Source: Synechococcus sp. AG-679-A04
GTDB taxonomy: Bacteria > Cyanobacteriota > Cyanobacteriia > PCC-6307 > Cyanobiaceae
DNA: 64,000 bases
Assembly (NCBI GenBank): GCA_003210775.1
Contig: QCUI01000003.1
Coordinates: 1-64,000 of the forward strand
Direction of reading: 5' to 3'
In this document: in pieces, positions 46,601 through 57,722 of the stretch
How positions within the stretch are numbered: position 1 is the first letter of the stretch
Layout of the letters: each line of letters begins with the position of its first letter
Notes under the pieces: model-generated
Database searches by the model: none
What the model was told of the DNA's origin: nothing
The model's input: only the letters and a program-made list of their open reading frames with translations
Made by a program: the position numbers and the translations under genes

Positions 46601-47689
46601 GGAGCATGGCCCGAAACCATTGCCTGCGTCCTCTGGGGCACGGACAACATCAAGACCTATGGAGAATCTCTGGCTCAGATTCTCTGGTTTGTGGGTGTGA
46701 AGCCCATGCCGGACTCCGTGGGCCGGGTCAACAAGCTCGAGCTGATTTCTCTCGAGGAGCTAGGACGCCCCCGCGTTGATGTGGTGGTGAACTGCTCAGG
46801 AGTCTTCCGCGATCTGTTTATCAACCAGATGGCACTCATCGATCAGGCCGTGAAGATGGCAGCCGAAGCCGATGAGCCCCTTGCGCAGAATTTTGTTCGC
46901 AAACATGCCCTTGAGCAGGCTGAAAAAGAGGGAAGCAGTTTGCGAGACGCTGCCTGTCGGGTGTTCTCCAATGCCAGTGGCAGCTACAGCTCCAACGTGA
47001 ATCTGGCCGTGGAAAACAGCACCTGGGAAGAGGAAGGAGAACTGCAGGAGATGTATCTCTCCAGAAAAACCTTTGCCTTCAATGCTGACAATCCCGGTGA
47101 AATGAACCAAAAGCGTGATGTCTTCGAAAATGTGATGAAAACCGCAGATGTCACGTTCCAGAATCTTGACTCCGCTGAGATCTCCCTCACCGATGTGAGT
47201 CACTATTTCGACTCAGATCCCACGAAACTGATCGCCGGTCTTCGCGAAGACGGCAAAGCACCCACCAGCTATATCGCCGATACCACCACGGCCAATGCAC
47301 AGGTCCGTTCTCTAAGCGAGACGATTCGTCTCGACTCCCGCACCAAACTTCTCAATCCGAAGTGGTATGAGGGAATGCTGGACTCGGGTTATGAGGGTGT
47401 TCGAGAAGTTGCGAAGCGCCTCAATTTCACTCTTGGTTGGAGTGCCACAAGTGGTTCAGTTGACAATTTCGTCTACGAAGAAGCCAATGAAACATTCATC
47501 AACGATCCGGAAATGCGCAAGCGTCTTCTAGATCTGAATCCCAACAGCTTTCGCAGGATCGTTGGAACTCTGCTCGAGGTGCACGGACGCGGATACTGGG
47601 AAACCTCTGATGAAAACATCCAACAATTGCAGGAGCTTTACCAAGAGGTAGAGGATCGAATTGAAGGAGTCACGACAACCGAATCCTGA
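43673..47689 (+). CDS. chlH: Magnesium chelatase subunit H
   Basis: ChlH binds protoporphyrin IX and, with ChlI and ChlD, inserts Mg2+ as the first step specific to chlorophyll. The 1338-residue protein from ATG 43673 has normal ChlH length. The N-terminal region reads [19 protein letters not shown]. The CobN/Mg-chelatase core includes [19 protein letters not shown], a histidine-rich segment [35 protein letters not shown] and [17 protein letters not shown]. The long conserved C-terminal domain ends [19 protein letters not shown]. Confidence 0.97.
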   Translation: MFTQVRSANRRVAPVEGQNHQSVMKAVYVVLEPQYQNALTQAATALNASGSDLGIELSGYLIEELRNDVNYEDFKKDVSEADVFIASLIFIEDLAQKVVDAVTPHRDRLKAAVVFPSMPEVMRLNKLGSFSMAQLGQSKSAIAGFMKKRKEAGGAGFQDAMLKLLNTLPTVLKYLPVEKAQDARSFMLSFQYWLGGTPDNLRNFLLMLADKYVFPAEEGEQRPLMDIAAPEVFPDLGIWHPLAPSMFEDLKEYLNWTSSRTDLSEEALRGPVVGLVLQRSHIVTGDDAHYVATIQELEFRGARVIPVFCGGLDFSKPVNAFFYDPLNPEQPLVDGIVSLTGFALVGGPARQDHPKAVESLKKLNRPYMVALPLVFQTTQEWEDSDLGLHPVQVALQIAIPELDGAIEPIVLSGRDDATGKAHTLQDRVDAIAERAIRWSSLRIKPRIDKKLAITVFSFPPDKGNVGTAAYLDVFGSIHRVMEEMKAKGYDVKDLPATPRALLEAVINDANAMQGSPDLSIAHRMSVEEYERLTPYSERLEENWGKPPGNLNSDGQNLLVFGRHFGNVFVGVQPTFGYEGDPMRLLYSRSASPHHGFAAYYTYLEKIWKADAVLHFGTHGSLEFMPGKQMGMSETCYPDSLIGSLPNLYYYAANNPSEATIAKRRGYASTISYLTPPAENAGLYKGLKELGELVGSYQQLREGGRGVQIVNTIVETARQCNLDKDVDLSEEDASTLDLEGRDALVGAVYRQLMEIESRLLPCGLHTIGKPPTAEEAIATLVSIAALERDEDGLHSLPGLLAESIERTIEDVYKGNDNGVLADVELNRTITETSRAAVSAMVRSVTGSDGRVNLRNNWAWFSNLLSRFGIKRSSPWLKACRTNGFGEVDPTELDKLFGYLRFCLEQVCADMEMESLLKALDGEYILPGPGGDPIRNPGVLPSGKNIHALDPQAIPTKAAVAAAKGVVDKLIERQREEQGAWPETIACVLWGTDNIKTYGESLAQILWFVGVKPMPDSVGRVNKLELISLEELGRPRVDVVVNCSGVFRDLFINQMALIDQAVKMAAEADEPLAQNFVRKHALEQAEKEGSSLRDAACRVFSNASGSYSSNVNLAVENSTWEEEGELQEMYLSRKTFAFNADNPGEMNQKRDVFENVMKTADVTFQNLDSAEISLTDVSHYFDSDPTKLIAGLREDGKAPTSYIADTTTANAQVRSLSETIRLDSRTKLLNPKWYEGMLDSGYEGVREVAKRLNFTLGWSATSGSVDNFVYEEANETFINDPEMRKRLLDLNPNSFRRIVGTLLEVHGRGYWETSDENIQQLQELYQEVEDRIEGVTTTES

Positions 47690-47698
47690 ACCCTGATC

Positions 47699-47721
47699 GC
47701 CGAGGTTCTGACATCGGCTTT
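47699..47721 (+). terminator. Weak terminator candidate after chlH
   Basis: GCCGA and TCGGC are separated by 10 bases and followed by TTT. The stem is short, so this is only a possible terminator between convergent chlH and the DCC gene. Confidence 0.3.
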
Positions 47722-47743
47722 AACAATTCCCCGACCACACCAG

Positions 47744-48148
47744 TCAGAGCGGGCGCTCGCACCGATCCATACAGAGTTGATCAAGCGATGCACGGTTGGT
47801 GATCTTCAGCCGGTACCGAGCCCATACACCGTAAAGAACGTCAACCACTGGACCAATCACTGGCCAGCGGGTTGGTACATACAGCCAACCGAGCCCAATT
47901 AGGCGATAAGCCTCACGAAACACCGCAACATCAGTGAGCACTGTTCCGTCGGCCTTGATGGCATGAATCCTCGCCATCGCCTGGCGATAACTAATACCGG
48001 ACCACTGCTCCGGGGAGTAGTCGTGTGCATCGACATCAATAAAACGGATGGACTGATCGCGATCCTTGCGGCGCAAAAACGTCACCTCACGAACGCAGAG
48101 TGGACAGCCACCGTCAAAAAGAAGGGTGAGCTCAGGGCTCGTGCTCAT
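47744..48148 (-). CDS. DCC family thiol-disulfide oxidoreductase (DUF393)
   Basis: A 134-residue thioredoxin-related protein with the family motif LLFDGGCPLCVREVTFL (DGxCPLC, CxxC at about 15-18) and the downstream IRFIDVDAHDYSPEQ and GWLYVPTRWPVIGPVVD. Members are predicted disulfide or thiol handling proteins; partners are unknown. It converges on chlH and precedes no clear operon partner. Confidence 0.86.
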   Translation of the reverse strand: MSTSPELTLLFDGGCPLCVREVTFLRRKDRDQSIRFIDVDAHDYSPEQWSGISYRQAMARIHAIKADGTVLTDVAVFREAYRLIGLGWLYVPTRWPVIGPVVDVLYGVWARYRLKITNRASLDQLCMDRCERPL

Positions 48149-48181
48149 AAAAGCCTTACATCGTGGTCCGTTCTAGCCAGA

Positions 48182-49036
48182 TCATTCACGAACGCTGGCA
48201 GCAGAACCTTGCCGGGCAACCGCCGCGGCCATGGTCACCACCTGACTCATCGGCCCTACATCGTGCACTCGCAGCACATGAACTCCAGCCTCCACGGCCC
48301 TTGCGCAGACCGCAGCCGTACCCCAGATCCTTGCTTTGGAGCGAGGTTGATCAAGAACAGCACCAATAAAACGCTTACGAGAAGGTCCAAGCAAAAGAGG
48401 AATGCCGTCCTGCTGAAGATCGTCCAACTGTCTGATCAGCTCAAGATTCTGCTCCGTGGTCTTGGCGAAGCCAAGACCTGGATCCCAGATCAGCTGTTCC
48501 CGACTCAGGCCGGCCTGAAGAGCCCGATCGGTGCTGAGCCTGAGTTCCTGCAACACTCCAACCACAACACCCTGGTCGCCGTAATCAGTGCAGTCATCCA
48601 TGGTCAGACTGTCACCACGACTGTGCATCAGCACATACGGGCAACCAGCATCAGCCACCAACGGAAGCATGGCAGGGTCGCGCCTGCCTCCACTGACATC
48701 GTTGATCCAATCGGCACCTGCCTTCAAAGCTGCTCGGGCAACGGATGCCAGAAACGTATCCACAGAAAGAATCGCTTGCGGATGGGCTGCTCGAATGCTT
48801 TCAAGACCAGGCAGAAGACGCGACAGCTCTTCTTCCGCACCCACATCAACAGCACCGGGGCGGGTGCTCTGGGCACCAAGATCGAGAACTTGCGCTCCAG
48901 CCTGCAGCTGACGTGACGCTTCGTTTAAGGCCAAATCCGCCCTGTTGAACCGTCCTCCATCACTGAAAGAATCCGGGGTGAGGTTGATTACCCCCATCAC
49001 AGCTGGGCGATGGCCCCAGCAGGCGGGATGACGCAT
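48182..49036 (-). CDS. folP: Dihydropteroate synthase
   Basis: FolP joins 4-aminobenzoate to hydroxymethyl-dihydropterin diphosphate in folate synthesis. The TIM-barrel motifs are VMGVINLTPDSFSDGGRF, LDLGAQSTRPGA (diphosphate loop), LSVDTF, INDVSGG, VLMHSRGD and LLLGPSRKRFIG. The 284-residue size is standard. It lies 6 bases after tpiA on the same strand. Confidence 0.96.
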   Translation of the reverse strand: MRHPACWGHRPAVMGVINLTPDSFSDGGRFNRADLALNEASRQLQAGAQVLDLGAQSTRPGAVDVGAEEELSRLLPGLESIRAAHPQAILSVDTFLASVARAALKAGADWINDVSGGRRDPAMLPLVADAGCPYVLMHSRGDSLTMDDCTDYGDQGVVVGVLQELRLSTDRALQAGLSREQLIWDPGLGFAKTTEQNLELIRQLDDLQQDGIPLLLGPSRKRFIGAVLDQPRSKARIWGTAAVCARAVEAGVHVLRVHDVGPMSQVVTMAAAVARQGSAASVRE

Positions 49037-49042
49037 GGCTGA

Positions 49043-49774
49043 TCAGGCGACCTGATAGTTGGCGATGCGAGCGAAGCTTTCGGCATCGAGCGATGCGCCA
49101 CCCACGAGCACACCGTCGATATCACTCATGCCCATGAGCTCATCGATGTTTGCAGGCTTGACGGATCCTCCGTACTGAATGATCAGATCAGAGGCACCCA
49201 CCCAACTTCGAATCAGACCACAGATGCGGTTCGCCTCAGAGGATTCACAGGTCTTACCGGTGCCGATGGCCCAGATGGGTTCATAGGCAACCACGAGACG
49301 GTTCGGATCCAGTCCTTCAAGGCCCTGCTCAACCTGACGGCGGATCACACGCTCGGCTTCACCACGGCTGCGCTGTTCATCACTTTCTCCAACGCAAACA
49401 ATGGGGATCAGACCATGGGCCTGAGCTGAACGCGCCCTGTGGTTGATCTGCTCATCACTCTCACTGAAGTATTTACGCGGCTCGCTGTGGCCAACAATCG
49501 CGTAACGCACTCCATGCTCTTCCAGCATCGACGGAGCGATCTCCCCCGTGAACGCACCCTGACCTTCCCAGTGCACGTTCTGACTTGAAATTTCAAGCCT
49601 CGACCCTGCAGTGACCTCAGCCGTCGTACTAATCGCAGTAAACGGAGGCGCCACCACCAGCTCACGGTCATCAGGCGTGTCCGCGATCAATGGCAAAAAC
49701 GTGGCCAGCCAGACCCGGGCCTGGGCGCACGTCATGTGCATCTTCCAGTTTCCAGCAATCACCGGTTTGCCCAC
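49043..49774 (-). CDS. tpiA: Triosephosphate isomerase
   Basis: TpiA interconverts dihydroxyacetone phosphate and glyceraldehyde 3-phosphate. Catalytic residues are visible: NWKMH (Asn/Lys), IVGHSEPR (His; most species have GHSERR), [13 protein letters not shown] (Glu and loop 6), and QYGGSVKP (phosphate site). The 243-residue product starts with GTG. It lies upstream of folP and downstream of the S4 protein gene on the minus strand. Confidence 0.96.
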   Translation of the reverse strand: MGKPVIAGNWKMHMTCAQARVWLATFLPLIADTPDDRELVVAPPFTAISTTAEVTAGSRLEISSQNVHWEGQGAFTGEIAPSMLEEHGVRYAIVGHSEPRKYFSESDEQINHRARSAQAHGLIPIVCVGESDEQRSRGEAERVIRRQVEQGLEGLDPNRLVVAYEPIWAIGTGKTCESSEANRICGLIRSWVGASDLIIQYGGSVKPANIDELMGMSDIDGVLVGGASLDAESFARIANYQVA

Positions 49775-49834
49775 GCTTGCGTCCTCTGCGGCTCAGCAGC
49801 AGCCAACTTACGTTCCTACGCAAGCACGATCGTC

Positions 49835-50017
49835 TCAGATCGTCGTGACGACAGCCTTATCTCCACCAACAATCACGCAATCCCCGATCTTCAACTGGCG
49901 ACCACGCTGAGTCACAACGCAGTCATTCACACGCACTTGCCCGTCCTGGATCAGCATCTTGGCCTCACCGCCAGTACCGACCCATCCTTGCCATTTCAGG
50001 AACTGATCGAGTCGCAT
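49835..50017 (-). CDS. S4-domain RNA-binding protein (YbcJ/YaaA-like)
   Basis: A 60-residue protein consisting of a single S4 domain: LDQFLKWQGWVGTGGEAKML, VRVNDCVVTQRGRQLKIGD. Such stand-alone S4 proteins bind structured RNA and are linked to ribosome biogenesis. ATG 50017 gives the normal start; a longer open frame upstream is not supported and would overlap the divergent ABC transporter start. It is 60 bases upstream of tpiA. Confidence 0.85.
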   Translation of the reverse strand: MRLDQFLKWQGWVGTGGEAKMLIQDGQVRVNDCVVTQRGRQLKIGDCVIVGGDKAVVTTI

Positions 50018-50057
50018 CAGCCAATGGGAACAAAAAGAGCATTGATAGTGTGACGCG

Positions 50058-51800
50058 ATGCTGAAAACCTCCGAGGCAGGATTCCGCAGGCTGCTGCCAT
50101 TACTGCGTCCGCATCTGCCCCAACTGAGCCTCGGGCTGATCTGCATGCTCATCTATGTGAGCAGCTTTCTATTGCTGCTCAATCTCGCGGGTTCCCTGTT
50201 CCCTGCACTGGGATCGAGGGATCTTGGGCGAGTGCTCTGGCTGATCGGGCAGGGCGTGCTGATTTTTGCGATCCAGAAATTGGCTCAGTTCGGTCAGGAC
50301 TCCCTGCTGGCCGGACCTGCCCTTCAGGTGAGCAAAACCCTGCGCAGCAATCTGTTTCGTCGGCTGCAGACCGTTGAACTGGGAGCACTAGAGAAACTCT
50401 CAGCAGGCGATGTCACCTACCGACTGACCGAAGACGCAGATCGTGTCAGTGAAGTGCTCTACAAATCGATTCACGACACACTTCCGAGTGTGCTCCAACT
50501 GCTGGCGGTGCTGGGGTACATGCTCTGGCTGGACTGGAAACTCACGGCATCGATCCTGCTGCTGGCACCGTTGATCATCTGGCTGATCAGCCTGTTTGGC
50601 GCACGGGTGATGGCAGCCACCGAGCGCAGTCAGAAAAAAGTGAGCGAACTGGCCGGTTTGCTTGGCGAAGCCATCGAGGGCCTACCGCTTGTACGGGCCT
50701 TTGCTGCAGAGCCATGGCTGCAAGGGCGCTTTGAAGATGAGATTGATCAACATCGTCAGGCACGGCATCGCACTTACAGCCTTGTTGCACTGCAGCACCC
50801 GGTTGTGGGAATGATCGAAGTGGTGGGCCTTTTCTCGGTGCTTGGACTGGCTGCCTGGAGGATTCAGAACGATGGCCTGAGCATTGCTGGCTTAAGCAGC
50901 TATCTCACTGGCCTTGTGGTGCTGATCGACCCCATCGCTCACGTCACCAACAACTTCAATGAATTTCAGCAGGGTCAGGCTTCGCTGCGACGTCTGCGGG
51001 AGATCGAACAGGAGCCACAAGAAACCGCAGATCCAGATCCGGCCTTGCCGATTGGTCGACCTGAAGGTCACCTGAATCTGCATCGCGTCAACTTCGCTTA
51101 CGGCAACGGTGAGCCGGTGCTTCGCGACATCAACCTAAACATCGAAGCCGGTCAGGTTGTTGCACTGGTTGGACCATCCGGTGCCGGCAAAAGCACATTG
51201 TTCTCCCTGCTTCTGCGCTTCAACAGTGCCCAATCAGGAGAGATCGAGCTGGATGGAAAGAATCTGGCTCAAGTGAAAGCGCGCGAACTCAGGCAACAGG
51301 TCGCCCTCGTGCCACAGCGAACAACAGTGTTCTCCGGCAGCATTGCCGAAGCGATCCGTTTCGGCAGACCAGCAAGCCATGGTCAGCTGCTGGAAGCAGC
51401 CCGTCTGGCCAATGCCCACGATTTCATCATGGCCTTGCCGGATGGCTACGAGACGAAGCTGGAGGAGCGCGGCACCAATGTGTCCGGGGGACAGCTGCAG
51501 CGGATTGCCATTGCTAGGGCAGTCCTAGGTAATCCCGCGGTTATGCTGCTCGATGAGGCCACAAGCGCCCTGGACGCTGAGGCTGAGGCTGCTGTTCAGC
51601 TGGGGCTGCGCCAGGCGATGCACGGCCGTACTGTGCTGGTGATCGCCCACCGACTGGCCACTGTGCAGGAAGCCGATCAGATTGTGGTGCTTGACCGTGG
51701 CCAAATCAGCGAACAAGGCAGCCATGATCAGTTGATGGCGAATAACGGTCGCTACCGAGATCTGTGTGAACGCCAAATGATTCGCGATGGGCGCAGCTAA
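50058..51800 (+). CDS. ABC exporter, MsbA-like fused permease-ATPase
   Basis: A 580-residue half-transporter. Six transmembrane helices lie in residues about 20-300, followed by an ATP-binding domain with Walker A VGPSGAGKSTLFSLL, Q-loop LVPQRTTVFSG, signature NVSGGQLQRIAIARA, Walker B VMLLDEATSALD and H-loop VIAHRLATVQ. It likely works as a homodimer exporting a lipid or hydrophobic compound; the substrate cannot be read. The coding strand faces away from the S4 gene. Confidence 0.92.
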   Translation: MLKTSEAGFRRLLPLLRPHLPQLSLGLICMLIYVSSFLLLLNLAGSLFPALGSRDLGRVLWLIGQGVLIFAIQKLAQFGQDSLLAGPALQVSKTLRSNLFRRLQTVELGALEKLSAGDVTYRLTEDADRVSEVLYKSIHDTLPSVLQLLAVLGYMLWLDWKLTASILLLAPLIIWLISLFGARVMAATERSQKKVSELAGLLGEAIEGLPLVRAFAAEPWLQGRFEDEIDQHRQARHRTYSLVALQHPVVGMIEVVGLFSVLGLAAWRIQNDGLSIAGLSSYLTGLVVLIDPIAHVTNNFNEFQQGQASLRRLREIEQEPQETADPDPALPIGRPEGHLNLHRVNFAYGNGEPVLRDINLNIEAGQVVALVGPSGAGKSTLFSLLLRFNSAQSGEIELDGKNLAQVKARELRQQVALVPQRTTVFSGSIAEAIRFGRPASHGQLLEAARLANAHDFIMALPDGYETKLEERGTNVSGGQLQRIAIARAVLGNPAVMLLDEATSALDAEAEAAVQLGLRQAMHGRTVLVIAHRLATVQEADQIVVLDRGQISEQGSHDQLMANNGRYRDLCERQMIRDGRS

Positions 51801-51835
51801 GTTTCGTTCGATTCAACTGTGATTCAGTTCATCCG

Positions 51836-52066
51836 ATGACCGCAACGCCAGCAGAAAATCCAGTGCTCACCTTCGAAGGCAAGCGCTACAACCTCAATGA
51901 CCTTCCTGAAGATCTGAAGGAACTCGTGCGCGGCATGCAGGTTGCTGACGCGCAGCTGCGCATGCATGAAGACACGCTGAAAGTTCTCGCCGTTGGACGT
52001 CAATCCATGGCAATGCAGCTGAATGAGCGTCTGAAAAACGTCACTCCCATGCCCGACCAAGGCTGA
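51836..52066 (+). CDS. DUF6447-like small protein
   Basis: A 76-residue protein with the short pattern VLTFEGKRYNLNDLPEDLKELVRGMQVADAQL, then a helix (LKVLAVGRQSMAMQLNERL). The first half resembles small bacterial proteins grouped as DUF6447. It lies 35 bases after the ABC exporter on the same strand and ends at a strong terminator. Function unknown. Confidence 0.65.
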   Translation: MTATPAENPVLTFEGKRYNLNDLPEDLKELVRGMQVADAQLRMHEDTLKVLAVGRQSMAMQLNERLKNVTPMPDQG

Positions 52067-52098
52067 ACGTTCCAGAGCCCAGCAAGAGTCGGGCTATC

Positions 52099-52128
52099 AA
52101 AAGCCTCCATTCCATGGTGGAGGCTTTT
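52099..52128. terminator. Bidirectional terminator
   Basis: AAAAGCCTCCA and TGGAGGCTTTT form an 11-bp stem with an 8-base loop, flanked by A and T tracts on both sides. It can serve the DUF6447-like gene and the convergent symporter gene. Confidence 0.9.
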
Positions 52129-52151
52129 GATTAAGACCAACTGTCAAATAT

Positions 52152-53525
52152 TCACGAATCAGATTCCGATGACGGGCTGAAGTGATTTTGTGTGAGTTGA
52201 AATACAGTTCCCGAAAGCAGCAGAAGTGCTAATAAGTTAGGAAGAGCCATGAGGCCATTCAAAGTATCGGAAACATCCCAGACAAGACCTTTTTCGCCGG
52301 CGATCGCTGCGATAACAGCCACAGAAACCCAAACCAATCTATAGGGCAAAATTGCTTTTTCACCAAATAGATATTGCGTACATTTCTCACCATAAAAGCT
52401 CCAACCCAGGATGGTGGTAAACGCAAAAACAACGATGCTGATGGTCACAATTAAGCCTCCACCGCTAATACCCAAGCCGAAAGCTTCGATAGAAATCTCT
52501 GATCCTGCCAATGCCTTGCGAGCACTATCAGACATTCCGAATAGTTCTTTTGAATAAGTGGTAATCACCACAAGAGCCGTCATTGTGCAAACAACGAACG
52601 TATCGATAAACGTGCCAAGCATCGCAATCGAACCTTGACCAACAGGGCTATTTGTTTTTGAGGCAGCATGGGCAATTGGCGCACTGCCTAAACCTGCTTC
52701 GTTTGAAAAGATCCCACGTTTGAAACCTTGAAGAACAACAACCCCAAATGCACCACCAACAGCAGCTTGCCCTGTAAAGGCCGATCCAAAAATCAATCCA
52801 AGAGCTGAGGGAATATCGGCGAAATTGATCGCAAGAATCACCAGACAAGAACCCACGTACAGGATCCCCATCAGTGGAACAATTGCAGAGGCAGCACTAG
52901 CAATTCTGCGAATGCCACCAATCACTACAAGGAAAATCAACACACCGAGAATGACTCCAGTTACCTCACGAGGAACATGCAGGATTGATTTCTCCAAAGC
53001 TTTCGCAAGTTCAAATGATTGAACTCCGTTGCCGATTCCGAAACCAGCAAGCATTCCAAAGACAGCAAAAAGCCCACCCATCCAGGCCCAGCTTTTTCCC
53101 AAACCATTGCTGATGTAGTACATAGGGCCACCAACATGATTACCAGAGGAATCAACTTCCCTGAACTGAACAGCCAACACTGCTTCTGCATACTTCGTGG
53201 CAATTCCGAACAAGGCAATCAGCCACATCCAGAAAACTGCCCCAGCCCCACCAACGGCAATAGCTGTCGATACACCAGCAATATTGCCAGTGCCGATGGT
53301 TGCAGCCAGAGAAGTCATCAATGCCTGAAAAGGAGAAATTTCTCCTTCAGACTTCAGCGCAGCAGGCTTGGAAACAAGTTTGAAGCCATAAATAAGCTTT
53401 CGTAGTGGAATGAAGCGAAGACCAAACATCAAAAAGATGCCAGTAATCGCAATCAGGGCCACGGTGGGTGGCCCCCAAACAAACCCCCCAATCTGAGAGT
53501 TAAATGATTTAAGAAAATGTTGCAT
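52152..53525 (-). CDS. Sodium:alanine/glycine symporter (AGCS family)
   Basis: A 457-residue protein with about 10-11 hydrophobic segments. Family stretches are visible: FQALMTSLAATIGTGNIAGVSTAI near the N-terminus, FWMWLIALFGIATKYAEAVLAV, VGGPMYYISNGLG and GIFSNEAGLGSAPIAHAASKT. AGCS carriers take up alanine or glycine with Na+. ATG 53525 is used rather than a TTG four codons upstream. Base composition is slightly richer in A+T than nearby genes. Confidence 0.93.
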   Translation of the reverse strand: MQHFLKSFNSQIGGFVWGPPTVALIAITGIFLMFGLRFIPLRKLIYGFKLVSKPAALKSEGEISPFQALMTSLAATIGTGNIAGVSTAIAVGGAGAVFWMWLIALFGIATKYAEAVLAVQFREVDSSGNHVGGPMYYISNGLGKSWAWMGGLFAVFGMLAGFGIGNGVQSFELAKALEKSILHVPREVTGVILGVLIFLVVIGGIRRIASAASAIVPLMGILYVGSCLVILAINFADIPSALGLIFGSAFTGQAAVGGAFGVVVLQGFKRGIFSNEAGLGSAPIAHAASKTNSPVGQGSIAMLGTFIDTFVVCTMTALVVITTYSKELFGMSDSARKALAGSEISIEAFGLGISGGGLIVTISIVVFAFTTILGWSFYGEKCTQYLFGEKAILPYRLVWVSVAVIAAIAGEKGLVWDVSDTLNGLMALPNLLALLLLSGTVFQLTQNHFSPSSESDS

Positions 53526-53577
53526 AGTTGAGCTCAAGCTTGAATGTTGTCACCATCCGTTAAAAACGAAAATAGTA

Positions 53578-54249
53578 TCAATTTGTCATTGCTTCAAGCG
53601 ACTCAAATCGAAACACCTGTTTCTCAGCAGCGTCTCCACTTTCAGTTTTGATAATGCGCTGCTGAAGGACCCAAGGGCCACCTTCAAACAAAGGAGTGAA
53701 CGTGTCTTCAAATTGATTTTCAGAGCCCTTTCTCTCACCAGTCTCTGGATCTGAATATTGGCTGTTGTAGGTGTGGCTGAGATAACCCGATCCAGTGTCC
53801 GTTGTGCTTCCGGTGTGAATCGTGACCACCGTGCCGTGAATATGCCGGTGAACCATCGTCACCACATCATCTTTGATGCGGTAGCGATCACCCTCACCCT
53901 TACCTGCGATCAAGACCTCTAGCCCTTCATCCGTGCTGTCACCAGCAATAAAGGTGTTGGCGCCATGCACCTGCTCAAAGGGTCTGCGAACGCGATGAAT
54001 AGCGACTTCCCAGAGTTGGGAGGCAATCGCCTTCTCCACCTCAGCATCATCAACACCCTCGACCTTGGCCTTCAGATCCGCACCGATCTGAAAACGACCT
54101 TCAACACGACGGTCGCCCTGTTCCCAGACGCAGCGTCCTTGATATCCGCCAAATCCTGGTTCCCAGGTGTAGCGGTTCTGATAAGCAGCTTGAAAAGCAT
54201 CCCGGCAGTCACTGCCGGGGGCAACGTTGGCAATGCTGGTGACAGTCAC
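53578..54249 (-). CDS. DUF3386 family protein
   Basis: A 223-residue soluble beta-rich protein with the cyanobacterial DUF3386 pattern: CRDAFQAAYQNRYTWEPGF, GGYQGRCVW, LWEVAIHRVRRPFEQVHGAN, RIKDDVVTMVHRHIHGTVV and a late GSGYLSHTYNSQYSDPETGE. Starts with GTG. It is 41 bases downstream of carB on the same strand. Function unknown to me. Confidence 0.75.
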   Translation of the reverse strand: MTVTSIANVAPGSDCRDAFQAAYQNRYTWEPGFGGYQGRCVWEQGDRRVEGRFQIGADLKAKVEGVDDAEVEKAIASQLWEVAIHRVRRPFEQVHGANTFIAGDSTDEGLEVLIAGKGEGDRYRIKDDVVTMVHRHIHGTVVTIHTGSTTDTGSGYLSHTYNSQYSDPETGERKGSENQFEDTFTPLFEGGPWVLQQRIIKTESGDAAEKQVFRFESLEAMTN

Positions 54250-54290
54250 GTGAAGACATCGAATCTCTGGCGACCTTACCGGGGCTGAAC

Positions 54291-57200
54291 CTATCGATGA
54301 ACATCCTGAAGGGCATGGATATCAAACGTCTGCGATTGCAACGCCTCAATTCCTTGAACAGCCGAACGTGCTCCAGCAAGCGTAGTGAGGGTTGGTACGG
54401 AATAATCGAGCGCAGCACGCCGCAAGTAGCGATCGTCATGGGCCGCTTGACGACCGATCGGCGTGTTGATCACGAGCTGCACAGCGCCGGAGCGAATCAA
54501 ATCCTCGATATTGGGGCGTCCTTCATGGACCTTCAGCACTGACTGCACCTGAAGACCGGCCTCACTCAACGTGGCCGCGGTGCCCGCAGTGGCCGTGAGC
54601 GAGAAGCCCAGATCAAGCAAACGCTTGGCCACAGGAACGAGGGCAAGCTTGTCGCGGTCATGGGTGGACAGGAAAACGTTGCCCTTCGTTGGCAGTGCCT
54701 CTCCAGCGGCCAGCTCCGCTTTGGCGTAAGCCATCCCAAAATGCGTAGACCACCCCATCACCTCTCCGGTGGAGCGCATTTCTGGGCCCAGAAGTGTGTC
54801 GGCACCGGGGAAGCGCCGGAAGGGGAGAACAGCCTCTTTCACCGCCTGAAGCGGCGGAGAGGGCTCCTGGCTGAGACCAATATCCGCGAGGGTCTCACCA
54901 GCCATCAGGCGAGTGGCAATTCTTGCCAGTGGTATACCGGTGGCCTTGGCGACGAAAGGCACCGTCCGCGAGGCGCGTGGATTCGCTTCGATGATGAACA
55001 CACGCTCCTCTCCTGAGGAAGTGCATTGAACCGCGAACTGAAGATTGATCAGACCCTGAACCTGAAGGCGCAGGGCGAGGGCCTTGGTCCAGGAGCGAAT
55101 CGTGGCAAGGGCTTCATCACCGAGAGAGACCGATGGAAGACAGCAGGCGGAATCACCTGAGTGAATCCCTGCAGGTTCGATATGCTCCATCAGCCCACCG
55201 ATCACCACCACACCATCCCGATCGCAGAGCGCATCCACATCCACCTCAACGGCGTTCTGCAGGTATTGATCGATGAGCACCGGATGGTCAGGCTCCACCT
55301 GTACCGCATCAGTCATGTAGCGATTGAGCTCCGACTCGTCGTGAACGACCTCCATGGCCCGACCACCGAGCACATAAGAAGGACGTACCACCACCGGATA
55401 CCCAACGGTGTCTGCAACGGCGCGTGCTTCTTGCTCTGTCCGGGCAAGGCCGTTGCGTGGTTGGCGGATGTCAAGTTCACGCAGGATCGCTTCGAACTGC
55501 TCACGGTCCTCAGCTCGATCAATCGATTCCGGTGAGGTGCCCCAGATGCGGGTGCCCGTGGCCTGACCTGCCGGCGAGTTCAACCAACGCAGCAGTGGCA
55601 TCGCCAGCTTGAGCGGCGTTTGCCCGCCGAACTGAACAATCACGCCTTCAGGGCGTTCTGCCTCGATCACATTGAGAACATCCTCAAAGGTGAGAGGTTC
55701 GAAATAAAGACGATCACTGCTGTCGTAGTCGGTAGAGACCGTTTCGGGATTGCTGTTGAGCATCACCGTGGCGAAGCCCCGATCCTGTGCAGAAAACGAG
55801 GCGTGGCAGCAGCAGTAATCGAATTCGATGCCTTGGCCAATTCGATTGGGGCCGCCACCAAGGATCATCAGCTTGCGTCTGTTGTCCTCCGACACTTCCG
55901 TCGCCGGGGGCTGAACCGTCAATGTCCCTGTTACATCCAGGCGAGACAACGGACGTTCATAGGTTGAGTAGTGGTAAGGAGTGGTCGAAGCAAATTCGGC
56001 CGCACAGGTGTCCACCGTCTTAAACACGGGACGCACGCCAAGTTTCAGTCGCGCTTCGCGCACATCCAGCTGATCCGAGCCGGTGAACCAGGCGATCTGA
56101 CGATCGGAGTAGCCGAGCTGCTTCAGCCGGAGGAAGTCCGCGGCGCTGATCTCCGACAGCTGCCGCTCGTTCAACAGTTCAATTTCAGTGTTGATGAGGA
56201 CACGCAGCTTGGCCAGGAACCACGGGTCGATACGGCTGAGATCGTGAATCTGCTTATCCGTGCGTCCCGCCAACATGGCGGCACGCACAGTGAGGATTCT
56301 TTCCGGCGACGGCGTCCGCAGAGAACGGTCAATTTCAGCCGCTGTTAGCTCGGGCTCGGCGCGATCACCACCCCAGCCGGCCAGCCCGGTCTCCAGGGAT
56401 CGCAAAGCCTTCTGGAACGACTCCTCGAAACAGCGCCCGATGGCCATGGCTTCACCAACCGATTTCATTGCCGTGGTGAGCACAGCAGGTGAACCCCTGA
56501 ATTTTTCAAAGGCGAAACGGGGAACTTTGGTGACGACGTAATCAATCGTCGGTTCAAAGCAGGCAGGCGTCTTGCCGGTGATGTCGTTGAGAATCTCGTC
56601 GAGGGTGTAACCAACGGCGAGACGCGCAGCGATTTTGGCAATGGGGAATCCGGTGGCCTTGCTGGCTAGAGCCGACGATCGGCTGACGCGGGGATTCATC
56701 TCAATGACCACCACCTCGCCATCGGCGGGGTTGATCGCGAACTGGATGTTGCTGCCACCAGTGGCCACACCGATCTCACGAATGATGGCGATCGACTGAT
56801 CTCTCAGTCGCTGGTATTCGCGATCCGTGAGGGTCTGGGCTGGAGCCACGGTGATCGAATCACCGGTGTGAACACCCATGGGGTCGAGGTTTTCGATGCT
56901 GCAGACAATCACCACGTTGTCGGCGAGATCGCGCATCACCTCCAGTTCGAATTCCTTCCAACCCAGAAGGGACTGTTCGATCAGAATCTGAGAGACGGGA
57001 CTGGCATCGAGGCCGGTTTTGCAGATCGCCGCATATTCCTCTGGGTTGTAAGCGATGCCACCTCCACTTCCGCCCAGGGTGAAGGCGGGGCGGATGATTC
57101 TCGGATAGGTACCGATGGCAGCGCCGACAGCCTCCGACTCCTCCAGCGATGAAGCGATTCCCGAAGGACAGACCTTCACACCGATCCGCTTCATCGCCTG

Positions 57201-57599
57201 CTTGAACAGCAGTCGATCCTCCGCTTTTCGGATTGCCTGCAGATCGGCACCGATCAGCTCGACCCCGAATCTCTCCAGGGTGCCGTTCTCAGCCAGGGTG
57301 ACAGCCAGATTGAGAGCGGTCTGACCTCCCATCGTGGGAAGCAGGGCATCGGGTCGCTCCTGTTCGATCACCCTTGCAACCACCTCTGGGGTGAGCGGTT
57401 CCACGTAGGTGCGATCGGCCATATCCGGATCGGTCATGATCGAAGCCGGATTGGAATTCACCAGCACGACCTCAAACCCCTCGGCGCGAAGTGCTTTACA
57501 GGCCTGAGTTCCGGAGTAATCGAACTCACAAGCCTGGCCGATCACAATCGGCCCTGAACCCAGCAGAAGAATGCGACGAAGATCATTCCGCCGGGGCAT
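54291..57599 (-). CDS. carB: Carbamoyl-phosphate synthase large subunit
   Basis: CarB makes carbamoyl phosphate from bicarbonate, glutamine-derived ammonia and two ATP, for arginine and pyrimidine synthesis. It is a duplicated ATP-grasp protein of 1102 residues. The first half begins [22 protein letters not shown] with [16 protein letters not shown] and [20 protein letters not shown]; the second half repeats this as [32 protein letters not shown] and [20 protein letters not shown]. The C-terminal MGS-like allosteric domain follows ([20 protein letters not shown]). ATG 57599 gives [14 protein letters not shown]. Confidence 0.97.
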   Translation of the reverse strand: MPRRNDLRRILLLGSGPIVIGQACEFDYSGTQACKALRAEGFEVVLVNSNPASIMTDPDMADRTYVEPLTPEVVARVIEQERPDALLPTMGGQTALNLAVTLAENGTLERFGVELIGADLQAIRKAEDRLLFKQAMKRIGVKVCPSGIASSLEESEAVGAAIGTYPRIIRPAFTLGGSGGGIAYNPEEYAAICKTGLDASPVSQILIEQSLLGWKEFELEVMRDLADNVVIVCSIENLDPMGVHTGDSITVAPAQTLTDREYQRLRDQSIAIIREIGVATGGSNIQFAINPADGEVVVIEMNPRVSRSSALASKATGFPIAKIAARLAVGYTLDEILNDITGKTPACFEPTIDYVVTKVPRFAFEKFRGSPAVLTTAMKSVGEAMAIGRCFEESFQKALRSLETGLAGWGGDRAEPELTAAEIDRSLRTPSPERILTVRAAMLAGRTDKQIHDLSRIDPWFLAKLRVLINTEIELLNERQLSEISAADFLRLKQLGYSDRQIAWFTGSDQLDVREARLKLGVRPVFKTVDTCAAEFASTTPYHYSTYERPLSRLDVTGTLTVQPPATEVSEDNRRKLMILGGGPNRIGQGIEFDYCCCHASFSAQDRGFATVMLNSNPETVSTDYDSSDRLYFEPLTFEDVLNVIEAERPEGVIVQFGGQTPLKLAMPLLRWLNSPAGQATGTRIWGTSPESIDRAEDREQFEAILRELDIRQPRNGLARTEQEARAVADTVGYPVVVRPSYVLGGRAMEVVHDESELNRYMTDAVQVEPDHPVLIDQYLQNAVEVDVDALCDRDGVVVIGGLMEHIEPAGIHSGDSACCLPSVSLGDEALATIRSWTKALALRLQVQGLINLQFAVQCTSSGEERVFIIEANPRASRTVPFVAKATGIPLARIATRLMAGETLADIGLSQEPSPPLQAVKEAVLPFRRFPGADTLLGPEMRSTGEVMGWSTHFGMAYAKAELAAGEALPTKGNVFLSTHDRDKLALVPVAKRLLDLGFSLTATAGTAATLSEAGLQVQSVLKVHEGRPNIEDLIRSGAVQLVINTPIGRQAAHDDRYLRRAALDYSVPTLTTLAGARSAVQGIEALQSQTFDIHALQDVHR

Positions 57600-57722
57600 G
57601 GGCGTTCTCTCAGCGGCCAAACATTTTGAGTCTCCCACGCAGCCCCATGTCCACATGCATCTGTTCAGCGGCAGGTGCCGGGCAGTCGCTAGCGTTGGGT
57701 GTCAGGAGAACAATCGACAGTC

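Noticed and set aside
47963-48916. A 317-residue plus-strand frame opposite folP
   Set aside because: FolP motifs on the minus strand are complete, and the antisense translation has no family features.
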